Assembly: GCA_934700375.1 (NCBI GenBank)
Contig: CAKUXT010000026.1
Location: forward strand, 1 to 14,567
Length of the DNA: 14,567 bases
Source of the DNA: an uncultured Bacilli bacterium
GTDB taxonomy: Bacteria; Bacillota_I; Bacilli_A; RFN20; CAG-288
Reading direction: 5' to 3'
Shown: positions 1-6,584 of the stretch, piece after piece
Layout of the letters: each line of letters starts with the position of its first letter
Position numbering within the stretch: position 1 is the first letter of the stretch
Notes under the pieces: model-generated
Database searches by the model: none
Seen by the model: the letters and a program-made list of their open reading frames with translations, nothing else
Told to the model about the DNA's origin: nothing
Made by a program: the position numbers and the translations under genes

Positions 1-84
1 CAATGTGGTCTTGCCGTGGTCGACGTGACCGATGGTTCCGATGTTTACGTTCGGTTTAGAACGGTCAAACTTCTGTTTTGCCAT
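1..84 (-). CDS. tuf: Elongation factor Tu, N-terminal fragment (cut by window edge)
   Basis: EF-Tu is the GTPase that delivers aminoacyl-tRNA to the ribosomal A site. Only the first 28 codons are present, starting at ATG 84-82. They read MAKQKFDRSKPNVNIGTIGH, followed by VDHGKTTL. The P-loop GHVDHGKT (residues 19-26) is the EF-Tu form. A GGAGG ribosome binding site lies at 98-94, 9 nt before the ATG. The gene is last in the order rpsL-rpsG-fusA-tuf, the classical str operon, and is separated from fusA by 76 bp that hold a promoter candidate. The break is the window edge, not a truncation. Confidence 0.97.
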   Translation of the reverse strand, partial: MAKQKFDRSKPNVNIGTIGHVDHGKTTL

Positions 85-116
85 AATTATTTTCCTCCAA
101 AAATAGATTCGTTATG

Positions 117-145
117 AATATACACTTTTCGATGTTGATTTTCAA
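117..145 (-). promoter_or_regulatory. Candidate internal promoter for tuf
   Basis: On the minus strand, TTGAAA (145-140) and TATATT (122-117) are separated by exactly 17 nt. This is a 5/6 plus 5/6 match to the sigma-A consensus. The start point would be near 110, giving a leader of about 25 nt before the tuf ATG. It would let EF-Tu be made in excess of S12, S7 and EF-G, as is common for this protein. This is sequence match only. Confidence 0.6.
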
Positions 146-160
146 GAATTAGGAAGCGTA

Positions 161-2290
161 TTAACCACGATTCTTGATAATTTCTTCCTGAACAGAGCGA
201 GGAACTTCCTGATAGTGGTCAAACTCCATGGTGTAGATACCACGGCCCTGTGTCATAGAACGAAGATCAGAGATGTAGCCGAACATGTTGGCCAACGGGA
301 TCTTAGCAGTGATGACCTGAGCATTGGCCTTCTGGACCATGCCTTCGACAGAACCACGTCTGGAAGAGACGTCGCCCATAACTGTACCGACATAGTCGAT
401 AGGAGTTGTGATGTCAGCTCTGACGATCGGTTCAAGGATGACAGGTTTGCACTTCTGAGCAGCGACTTTAAGGGCCAGATCAGAGGCGAGCTTATAAGCC
501 ATTTCAGAAGAGTCGACATCATGGTAAGAACCATCGATCAAGGTAGCCTTGACATCGATGACAGGATAGCCAGCGACCATACCCTTGTTGAAGGCGTCCT
601 TCAAGCCATCGATAGAAGGCTTGATGAATTCCTTAGGAATTGCACCGCCAGTGATGGCTTCAGTGACTTCAATACCCTTTCCAGGGTTGGGTTCCATATG
701 GAAGATGACATGACCATACTGACCATGACCACCAGACTGCTTGATGTACTTACCTTCGCAATCGGCTTCACCCTTGATGGTTTCACGATATGCGACCTGA
801 GGAGCACCGACTTTGCAAGCGATGCCGAAATCATTCTTCAAACGGGTGACGTTGACATCGAGCTGCAATTCGCCGACACCGGCGATGATGCCCTGACCAG
901 TTTCCTGATTGGTATAATAATGGAAAGTAGGATCTTCTTCTGTGAACTTGATCAAGGTAGCAGCCATCTTATCCTGGTCGCCCTTCTTGAGAGGTTCGAT
1001 AGCTTCGGAGATAACAGGTTCAGCGAACTTGATAGCTTCCAAAGAGATACGAGGATCGTTTTCACCGACTAAAGTATCACCTGTTCTTGTGGAAGAGAAA
1101 CCGACGGCAGCGGCGATTTCACCGGCCTTGGCTCCAGTGATATTTTCATGGGAGTCGGCATTGACGAGTTCCAATCTGGAGACTCTTTCCTTGGTTCCCT
1201 TACGGACGTTGAAGACGTAGGATCCGGATTTGACAGAACCGGAATAGATACGGAAGAAGCAAAGTGTACCGAACTGGTCAGTTGTAAGCTTGAAAGCCAA
1301 AGCGACGAAAGGTCCATTCGGATCAGGGCTTAACTGAACTTCGTTTCCGTCGTTGTCATGTCCGACAGGTGCCGGAACATCGAGTGGAGAAGGCAAATAT
1401 GCTTCAACAGCATCGAGAAGATACTGAACACCCTTGTTCTTATAAGCGGAACCAGGGATGGTCGGGAAGATCTGACGAGCGATTGTTTCCTTACGGATGG
1501 CGTTCTTGATCTCTTCGACTGTGGGCTGTTCTTCCATGAGAACCTTTTCCATGATAGCATCATCGAAGTTTGCAAGAGCTTCAATAAGGATTTGATGATA
1601 GACATGAGCCTGTTCGACATCATGGCTGTATTCAGTCGGAACTTCGTCAAGAGAGACAATGTTCGGCTGCATCTTTTCAGACTTCTTAGGATCGACATCC
1701 CATAACCAAGCCTTCATTTCGACTAAGTCGATAAGACCTAAAAGTCTTCCTTCCAAGCCGACAGGGTATGCGATAGCAACACCGTTTGCGCCGACTCTTT
1801 CCTTGATGGAAGCGACAGACATTTCATAGTCAGCACCAGTAGCATCAAGTTTGTTGACGAAGACGATACGAGGGACATCATACTTATCTGCCTGTCTCCA
1901 GACAGTTTCGGTCTGAGGTTCGACACCGTTCTTTCCGTCGAGGACGCAGACAGCGCCATCGAGAACACGGAGAGATCTTTCGACTTCAGCGGTGAAGTCG
2001 ACGTGGCCAGGAGTATCAATCAAGTTGATACGGATATCCTTCCAGATACAGGTAGTAGCAGCGGAGTAAATAGTGATACCACGCTTCTGTTCCTGTTCGT
2101 TGAAGTCCATAGCGGATGCGCCATCATGGGTTTCGCCGATTTTATGGGTTTTTCCTGTGTAGAAGAGGATACGCTCACTAGTTGTAGTCTTACCGGCATC
2201 AATGTGAGCCATAATACCGATATTTCTGACTTTTTCAAGCGGGACAGCTTCGTACTTAGCTACCATCGCCTGATCGTTATCCATTGCCAT
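161..2290 (-). CDS. fusA: Elongation factor G
   Basis: EF-G is the GTPase that drives ribosomal translocation and, with RRF, ribosome recycling in the cytoplasm. The 709-residue product is full length (family about 690-710). Visible motifs are the P-loop AHIDAGKT (28-35), switch I RGITI (70-74), DTPGH (92-96) and NKLD (146-149), followed by domains II-V ending in the typical GRGIYTMEFDHYQEVP segment. The N-terminus is about 11 residues longer than in Bacillus. The first ATG was kept because AAGGAGA at 2307-2301 sits 10 nt upstream; the next ATG (2284) would be 16 nt away. The domain III fusidic-acid segment is unusual: it reads GVGELQLDVNVTRLK (471-485) rather than the usual GMGELHLDILVDRMK type. 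The gene lies 49 nt after rpsG and is co-transcribed with it. Confidence 0.98.
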   Translation of the reverse strand: MAMDNDQAMVAKYEAVPLEKVRNIGIMAHIDAGKTTTSERILFYTGKTHKIGETHDGASAMDFNEQEQKRGITIYSAATTCIWKDIRINLIDTPGHVDFTAEVERSLRVLDGAVCVLDGKNGVEPQTETVWRQADKYDVPRIVFVNKLDATGADYEMSVASIKERVGANGVAIAYPVGLEGRLLGLIDLVEMKAWLWDVDPKKSEKMQPNIVSLDEVPTEYSHDVEQAHVYHQILIEALANFDDAIMEKVLMEEQPTVEEIKNAIRKETIARQIFPTIPGSAYKNKGVQYLLDAVEAYLPSPLDVPAPVGHDNDGNEVQLSPDPNGPFVALAFKLTTDQFGTLCFFRIYSGSVKSGSYVFNVRKGTKERVSRLELVNADSHENITGAKAGEIAAAVGFSSTRTGDTLVGENDPRISLEAIKFAEPVISEAIEPLKKGDQDKMAATLIKFTEEDPTFHYYTNQETGQGIIAGVGELQLDVNVTRLKNDFGIACKVGAPQVAYRETIKGEADCEGKYIKQSGGHGQYGHVIFHMEPNPGKGIEVTEAITGGAIPKEFIKPSIDGLKDAFNKGMVAGYPVIDVKATLIDGSYHDVDSSEMAYKLASDLALKVAAQKCKPVILEPIVRADITTPIDYVGTVMGDVSSRRGSVEGMVQKANAQVITAKIPLANMFGYISDLRSMTQGRGIYTMEFDHYQEVPRSVQEEIIKNRG

Positions 2291-2339
2291 AGGCTAGTTT
2301 TCTCCTTTTATTATTGATTTCGAAACTGATAGGATCGAA

Positions 2340-2813
2340 TTACCAACGATAATGAGCATAAGCCTGGTTGGCCTGAGCGGTCTTATGCATATCTTCTTTA
2401 CGTTTGACGGCTCCACCGGTACCATTGGCGGCATCGATGATTTCGCCGGCAAGCTTATCAGTCATTGTCTTTTCGTTTCTGAGACGAGCGAAGGTAACCA
2501 ACCAACGGAGACCGAGGGTGACCTTTCTGTCAGGAGCTACTTCGACAGGAACCTGAAGGTTGGAAGCACCGACTCTTCTTGCCTTGAGTTCGACTTCAGG
2601 CATGATGTTGCCTAAAGCGATTTCGAAGACCTTGAGGGCAGGCTTTCCAGTCTTGGCTTCAACTTTTGTGAAAGCACCATAGAGGATTTCCTGAGCGGTG
2701 CCTTTCTTACCGTCTAACATAATGCGGTTGATCAATCTGGTAACTAACTTAGAGTTATAGATCGGATCGGGTAAAACATCTCTTTTCTGTACAGAACCGT
2801 TTTTTCTAGGCAT
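2340..2813 (-). CDS. rpsG: 30S ribosomal protein S7
   Basis: S7 is a primary 16S rRNA binding protein that starts assembly of the 30S head and lines the E site. The 157-residue product matches the usual length (156). Recognisable blocks are DPIYNSKLVTRLINRIMLDG near the N-terminus, the ARRVG...QVPVEV block (about 79-92), TLGLRWLV, and the C-terminal AYAHYRW. The ribosome binding site AAGGAG (2828-2823) overlaps the TAA stop of rpsL (2829-2827) and the genes are 13 nt apart, so translation is probably coupled to S12. In Enterobacteria S7 represses this operon by binding the S12-S7 spacer. With only 13 nt here, that mechanism cannot be the same. Confidence 0.98.
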   Translation of the reverse strand: MPRKNGSVQKRDVLPDPIYNSKLVTRLINRIMLDGKKGTAQEILYGAFTKVEAKTGKPALKVFEIALGNIMPEVELKARRVGASNLQVPVEVAPDRKVTLGLRWLVTFARLRNEKTMTDKLAGEIIDAANGTGGAVKRKEDMHKTAQANQAYAHYRW

Positions 2814-2826
2814 GGTTGTTTACTCC

Positions 2827-3252
2827 TTACTTCTTCTGGATGCTTCCATCTTTCTTTGTTCCGTACAAGGATCTTCCCTGTTTACGGTTCTCGACGCCGA
2901 AGCATTCCATGGCGCCTCTAACGATGTGGTATCTGACACCAGGTAAGTCGCGGACACGGCCACCACGGATCAAAACCACCTTGTGCTCCTGAAGGTTGTG
3001 ACCTTCACCGCCGATATAAGCAGTGACTTCATAACCGTTGGAAAGTCTGACTCTGGCGTACTTACGAGCAGCAGAGTTCGGCTTCTTCGGAGTCATCGTA
3101 CCAACACGGGTGCAGACACCCTTCTTCTGAGGAGAAGGAATAGCTTTTTCCTTCTTGTTAAGAGAATCGAATCTCTTGCCGAGAGCCGGAGCCTTGGATT
3201 TGTAAACAGGGTTCTGTCTCTCTTTTCTGACTAACTGATTAATAGTAGGCAT
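2827..3252 (-). CDS. rpsL: 30S ribosomal protein S12
   Basis: S12 sits at the decoding centre and helps control accuracy. The 141-residue protein is the long Gram-positive form (E. coli has 124), with the extra residues at about 25-42 (KGVCTRV follows at 44-50). The decoding loops TPKKPNS (54-60) and GGRVRDLPGVRYH (97-109) are present. The lysine that corresponds to E. coli K43 is kept. The residue at the E. coli K88 position is arginine (R101, codon CGC at 2952-2950), a known streptomycin-resistance type. The GGAGG ribosome binding site (3263-3259) is 6 nt before ATG 3252-3250. This is the first gene of the str operon, with a leader of roughly 107 nt. Confidence 0.98.
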   Translation of the reverse strand: MPTINQLVRKERQNPVYKSKAPALGKRFDSLNKKEKAIPSPQKKGVCTRVGTMTPKKPNSAARKYARVRLSNGYEVTAYIGGEGHNLQEHKVVLIRGGRVRDLPGVRYHIVRGAMECFGVENRKQGRSLYGTKKDGSIQKK

Positions 3253-3258
3253 TTGTTT

Positions 3259-3351
3259 CCTCCCGGATTTCTTTTGATAAAGTACCTATATTCTTGTCCA
3301 CAATTCCGGGCGTTTCCTGTTCTCCCCATAAAAAGAACGGGACACTCCCGC
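3259..3351 (-). promoter_or_regulatory. str operon leader RNA with alternative hairpins
   Basis: The leader between the expected start point (about 3360) and rpsL can fold in competing ways on the minus strand. Hairpin A is CGGGA (3350-3346), loop GTG, TCCCG (3342-3338), followed by TTCTTTTT: terminator-like but with a short stem. Hairpin B pairs 3342-3334 with 3323-3315 (9 positions, one C-A mismatch, 10-nt loop) and reuses the 3' arm of A, so the two exclude each other. Further down, CCCGGA (3310-3305) is complementary to TCCGGG (3267-3262), which includes two bases of the rpsL Shine-Dalgarno sequence. Regulation is inferred; only the complementarity is seen. Confidence 0.4.
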
Positions 3352-3366
3352 AACACAGACTAGGAA

Positions 3367-3395
3367 ATTATACGGCATGAAAAGTTTCATGTCAA
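3367..3395 (-). promoter_or_regulatory. Main promoter of the str operon
   Basis: Minus strand TTGACA (3395-3390) and TATAAT (3372-3367) with a 17-nt spacer give a perfect sigma-A consensus in both hexamers. This suits a highly expressed ribosomal operon. The start point would be near 3360. The spacer holds the inverted repeat CATGAAA-AG-TTTCATG (3376-3391, plus-strand reading), which enters the -35 hexamer by two bases. Confidence 0.85.
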
Positions 3396-3481
3396 AGGTT
3401 TTTTTCACTTTTTTGAAACACCCGGACTTGTGTGTACAAAAAAAGTTGAAATCTCTATATATTTTCACTGTTGTTTCTCAG

Positions 3482-3538
3482 CCTTTTCAATCCGCTTTTT
3501 TTGTCTGCGGACTGAAAAGGCCTGTCGCAAGACAGGCC
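3482..3538 (-). terminator. Tandem hairpins ending the bax-inhibitor-like gene
   Basis: Just after the stop codon at 3553, the minus strand forms GGCCTGTC-TTGC-GACAGGCC (3538-3519), a perfect 8-bp stem followed by TTTTC, so probably an intrinsic terminator with a short U tract. A second hairpin shares two bases with it: 3520-3507 pairs with 3495-3482 in a 14-bp stem with an 11-nt loop. The only non-Watson-Crick pair is a G-U wobble on the minus strand, which would be an A-C mismatch on the plus strand. This supports minus-strand RNA as the functional form. Confidence 0.65.
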
Positions 3539-3552
3539 ATGAAGTTCAGTTT

Positions 3553-4323
3553 TTATCTTTTTCTGCTTTTGGAAACCGAGACATAGTAGAGGACGCGGAG
3601 GAAGATATTGATGAAATCGACATATAAGGTATAGGCGCAATAGACGGCAAGATTGGTATCGGAAGAAAATCCGCCCATCTCTGCAATCTTTTTGACACGA
3701 TTGATGTCGATTGCCGTAATGACAAGGATGATGCCGAAGAGGACATAGTCCGTAATCCAATAGACCATCGCAGACTGGAGGAAGAAGTTGACTAAGGAGA
3801 TGGTGATGACACCGACAGATAACGACATGATGAAGGGAACTAAGATGCTCAGCGTTTTCTTTGTGATGAAGCCAAACAGCGCCATCAATAAGAACGCTCC
3901 TGCCGTAATGAAGAAACTGATGCCGACCGTGTTGATGAAATCAGCAGAGCTAGTGCTATTGGCAAAAACCACCATGAAGACAGAAGATACCAAGACACCC
4001 ATGAAGACAGAGAATGCGATGAAGCTGATGGCCATCCAGATGGTTTTCGGTCTCCATGCCTTCAGGCTGAGGAAGATGACGCTAGGAACCATCAGAACAG
4101 CAGATGCGATCGTCAATCCAAAAAAGACATTTCCTAAGACCTCTTCAGACCAATTGAACTGATTCGCCATCAGAATCAACAGATCGGGAAGGAAGAAAGC
4201 GACAACGCCGGTGATTCCAAGAGCCAAGACCATCCATAAGAAGACTTTCGATAAATTAAGACTGATGGAAGAAGAACCTTCAGCAGTTTTTTTCTGAACT
4301 TTTTCGGGAGTGAATGTTTCCAT
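3553..4323 (-). CDS. Bax inhibitor-1 / YccA-YetJ family membrane protein
   Basis: This is a predicted multi-pass membrane protein of the BI-1 (UPF0005) family. Bacterial members include YetJ, a pH-sensitive calcium leak channel, and YccA, an FtsH modulator. The 256-residue product has about six or seven hydrophobic segments (roughly 26-46, 63-86, 95-120, 128-152, 156-181, 187-205 and 226-248). The family C-terminal block is clear: ITAIDINRVKKI (202-213), then YTLYVDFINIFLRVL (231-245). D206 and D236 probably correspond to the paired acidic pH-sensor residues of YetJ (D171 and D195). The start was set at ATG 4323-4321 because AGGAGG (4336-4331) lies 7 nt upstream; an upstream in-frame start at 4377 has no such support. 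The gene is alone between two terminators. Its role in this organism is unknown. Confidence 0.88.
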   Translation of the reverse strand: METFTPEKVQKKTAEGSSSISLNLSKVFLWMVLALGITGVVAFFLPDLLILMANQFNWSEEVLGNVFFGLTIASAVLMVPSVIFLSLKAWRPKTIWMAISFIAFSVFMGVLVSSVFMVVFANSTSSADFINTVGISFFITAGAFLLMALFGFITKKTLSILVPFIMSLSVGVITISLVNFFLQSAMVYWITDYVLFGIILVITAIDINRVKKIAEMGGFSSDTNLAVYCAYTLYVDFINIFLRVLYYVSVSKSRKR

Positions 4324-4350
4324 ATACTGCCCTCCTTTCATATCTAGAAC

Positions 4351-4379
4351 ATTGTATCGTTTCCAAGCGAAAAACAAAA
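4351..4379 (-). promoter_or_regulatory. Weak candidate promoter of the bax-inhibitor-like gene
   Basis: TACAAT (4356-4351, minus strand) is a good -10 and lies about 20 nt before the ribosome binding site and start. The -35 at 17 nt spacing is poor (TTTTGT). The gene follows the tpiA terminator, so some promoter is needed here. Confidence 0.4.
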
Positions 4380-4398
4380 GAAATATCGTTCATCAACG

Positions 4399-4429
4399 AA
4401 AAAAAGGCCCCAGCCGAAGCCGAGGTCTT
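4399..4429 (-). terminator. Intrinsic terminator after tpiA
   Basis: On the minus strand, an 11-position stem (4429-4419 with 4414-4404, two G-U pairs and one mismatch) closes on a UUCG tetraloop (4418-4415). It runs into seven Ts (4405-4399). It starts 13 nt after the tpiA stop and ends the gap-pgk-tpiA unit. Confidence 0.9.
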
Positions 4430-4442
4430 ATAGACAGAACGA

Positions 4443-5204
4443 TTAGATGTTCTCTAAGAGAGTCTTGAAGGACTCAGACTTAAGAGAAGCACCGCCGACA
4501 AGAGCGCCATCGACATCTTCAGCGCCTAAATAAGCGTGAACATTTTCGGGCTTGACGCTTCCGCCGTAAAGGATCTGAACCTTCTGAGCAGCGATCTTTC
4601 CGAAGAGCTCATTGATGAGGCCACGGATGTAGGCGCAGATGTCTTCTGCGATTTCGACAGAAGCATTCTTGCCGGTTCCGATAGACCAGACAGGTTCATA
4701 GGCGATGACGATATAAGGCATGTCTTCCTTGGTGAGACCGGCCAAACCGGTGACGATCTGTTCACGGATGACATCCTTGGTGATCTTTTCATCATATTCC
4801 TTGGCAGTTTCACCGACGCAATAGATGACATGGAACTTGTTTGCGACAAGAGCCTTGATCTTTCTGTTGCAGGTGAAGGAAGTTTCACCTTCATAGGTTC
4901 TCTTTTCGGAGTGGCCGATGATGGACCAATCGATTCCGATTTCCTTGAGCATCGGAATAGAGACAGAGGAAGTATATGCACCATGATCCATATAGTGTGC
5001 ATCCTGGGATGCAACGATAAGGCTATGGGCATGTTTGCGGACGGACTGTAAGGCAAGATAGGAAGGAGCGACACCGATCATGACGCCTTTACTTCTTGCG
5101 ATTTTGACAAGACCGGCGTTTTTGACATCTTCACAGAAAGCATTGGCTTCCTGGATGGTGTGGTTCATCTTCCAGTTGCCCATCAAAAACTTTTTTCTCA
5201 TCAT
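4443..5204 (-). CDS. tpiA: Triosephosphate isomerase
   Basis: This enzyme interconverts dihydroxyacetone phosphate and glyceraldehyde 3-phosphate as a cytoplasmic dimer. The 253 residues match the family. Active-site residues are visible: N10 and K12 in GNWKMN, H98 in IGHSEKR, and E170 in AYEPVWSIGTGK, which also contains the phosphate-gripping loop 6. YGGSV (213-217) and LVGGASL complete the phosphate site. The dimer loop reads GAYTSSVS (75-82) where most TIMs have GAFTGE(V/I)S, and HSEKR replaces HSERR. The start is the first of two adjacent ATGs (5204), 11 nt after GAGG (5219-5216) and 3 nt after the pgk stop, so translation is probably coupled. It is the last gene of the glycolytic unit. 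Confidence 0.97.
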   Translation of the reverse strand: MMRKKFLMGNWKMNHTIQEANAFCEDVKNAGLVKIARSKGVMIGVAPSYLALQSVRKHAHSLIVASQDAHYMDHGAYTSSVSIPMLKEIGIDWSIIGHSEKRTYEGETSFTCNRKIKALVANKFHVIYCVGETAKEYDEKITKDVIREQIVTGLAGLTKEDMPYIVIAYEPVWSIGTGKNASVEIAEDICAYIRGLINELFGKIAAQKVQILYGGSVKPENVHAYLGAEDVDGALVGGASLKSESFKTLLENI

Positions 5205-5207
5205 AAT

Positions 5208-6491
5208 TTACTTGTCCTCGATAACATCGATTCCAGGGAGATGGCCATCGAACTGGATGAGTTCAAGAGAAGCTCCGCCACCGGTAGAGACGTGGCTGAA
5301 CTTATCAGCATAGCCGAACTTCTTGGCAGCTGCAGCAGAATCGCCGCCGCCGATGACAGTGAAAGCACCATTGGCAGTTGCTTCGGCGCAGGCTTCGCAG
5401 ACAGCCTTTGTACCGGCCTGGAAGTCTTCGTTTTCAAAGACGCCCATAGGGCCGTTCCAGAAGATTGTCTTGGCCTTGGCAATCTCTTCAGCATAGAACT
5501 TTCTTGTCAAAGGACCGACATCAATGCCTTCATATCCGGCAGGGAAGTCAGTTTCGTTGTTGTCGATATATTTGATATCTTCAACTTTCTTTTCAGGATT
5601 TTCGAAATCATAGCCCTTGGCGCAGACAGTATCAAGAGAAAGCTTGATCTTGCCTGTTTCAAAGCACTTTCTTGCATATTCAAGCTGATCGTCTTCGCAG
5701 AGAGAGTTGGCGACATCGATATGGAAGACAGCCTTCTTGAAGGTATAGCCCATACCGCCGCCGATGAGGATGAGGTCGCACTTCTTGAGCAAGGAGTCGA
5801 TGACTTCGATCTTGGAGGAGACCTTGGCACCGCCTAAGATGGCGATGTAAGGACGCTGATCATCTCTCGGTTCGACGCAGCGGCCAAGTCCCTTGATTTC
5901 CTTTTCCATCAAGAAACCGACTGCTGTTTCCTTGCCGGCTTCTTTCAAAGCGGCAGGAACGCCATATGTGGAGGCGTGAGCTCTGTGAGCAGAGCCGAAA
6001 GCATCCATGACGAAAGCATCGACATAAGATGCCCATTCATTCGCCAAAGCGGGATCATTCTTTTCTTCGCCGGCTTCATAACGGGTGTTCTGAACCAAAA
6101 GGACATCACCGGAAGCAAGAGCATCGATGGCGTTCTTGAGTTCTTCGCCATGAGTTGCAGGGCAGAAAGTGACCTTGACATCATGACCTAAAGCAGCAGA
6201 GAGATGTTCCTTCAAAGGATTGAGAACGATGGAAAGATCGTTCTTCTTCATCTGCTTTTCGATATCTTCCATGGTGGCTTCGCCCTTCTTGAGCTTCTTC
6301 CAGGCAACCTTGCCAAGGTGAGACATCAAAACGACTTTGGCACCCTTCTTGACCAATTCAGCGATGGTCGGAATAGCGCCGACAATACGATTGTCATCGG
6401 AAATATCAGCTCCCTTGTGAGGGACGTTGAAATCGACACGAACAAGAACCTTCTTGCCTTCGACTGCAAGATCAGTGACTAATTTTTTCAT
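5208..6491 (-). CDS. pgk: Phosphoglycerate kinase
   Basis: This enzyme transfers phosphate from 1,3-bisphosphoglycerate to ADP, the first ATP-yielding step of glycolysis. The signature VLVRVDFNVP (15-24), SHLG (57-60), the basic patch (R35, R137 in QNTRY, R170 in AHRAHAS), GGAKVSSKI (220-228), NGPMGVFE (346-353) and GGGDS (381-385) are all present, as is the terminal STGGGASLE block. At 427 residues it is longer than typical bacterial PGK (about 390-400). The extra length is mainly a lysine-rich insertion after SHLGK (about 61-90). AAGGAGA (6503-6497) lies 5 nt before the ATG. The gene is separated from gap by 93 nt of hairpin-forming spacer and from tpiA by 3 nt. Confidence 0.97.
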   Translation of the reverse strand: MKKLVTDLAVEGKKVLVRVDFNVPHKGADISDDNRIVGAIPTIAELVKKGAKVVLMSHLGKVAWKKLKKGEATMEDIEKQMKKNDLSIVLNPLKEHLSAALGHDVKVTFCPATHGEELKNAIDALASGDVLLVQNTRYEAGEEKNDPALANEWASYVDAFVMDAFGSAHRAHASTYGVPAALKEAGKETAVGFLMEKEIKGLGRCVEPRDDQRPYIAILGGAKVSSKIEVIDSLLKKCDLILIGGGMGYTFKKAVFHIDVANSLCEDDQLEYARKCFETGKIKLSLDTVCAKGYDFENPEKKVEDIKYIDNNETDFPAGYEGIDVGPLTRKFYAEEIAKAKTIFWNGPMGVFENEDFQAGTKAVCEACAEATANGAFTVIGGGDSAAAAKKFGYADKFSHVSTGGGASLELIQFDGHLPGIDVIEDK

Positions 6492-6514
6492 ATCTTTCTC
6501 CTTTTAGATATTAA

Positions 6515-6583
6515 GAAAGCGCCCATTTCTAGGCGCTTTCCGTAGTATTTTACGAAATGAGCTGCCTCAATTCTTTAATGAGG
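6515..6583 (-). promoter_or_regulatory. Hairpin cluster between gap and pgk
   Basis: Three hairpins can form on the minus strand in the 93-nt spacer. They are CCTCA/TGAGG right after the gap stop (6583-6565), TTTCGTA with TACGGAAA (6557-6551 with 6544-6537, one bulge), and GAAAGCGCC/GGCGCTTTC (6540-6532 with 6523-6515, perfect 9 bp, 8-nt loop). The last two share the GAAA at 6540-6537 and so compete. The final stem is followed by TTAATATC, a poor U tract, so it is probably an mRNA processing or partial-attenuation element rather than a full terminator. It ends 11 nt before the pgk ribosome binding site. Confidence 0.5.
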
Positions 6584-6584
6584 A

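Noticed and set aside
215..1072. A 285-codon plus-strand open frame opposite fusA
   Set aside because: It is antisense to the conserved EF-G gene, low in sense as a protein, and has no ribosome binding site; codon bias of fusA produces it.
3286..3627. Small frames on both strands between rpsL and the BI-1-like gene
   Set aside because: They overlap the str promoter, leader and the terminator hairpins and have no supported start.
4324..4377. An 18-residue longer N-terminus for the BI-1-like protein
   Set aside because: The internal ATG at 4323 has AGGAGG at 7 nt; the upstream start has no ribosome binding site and lies over the -10 candidate.
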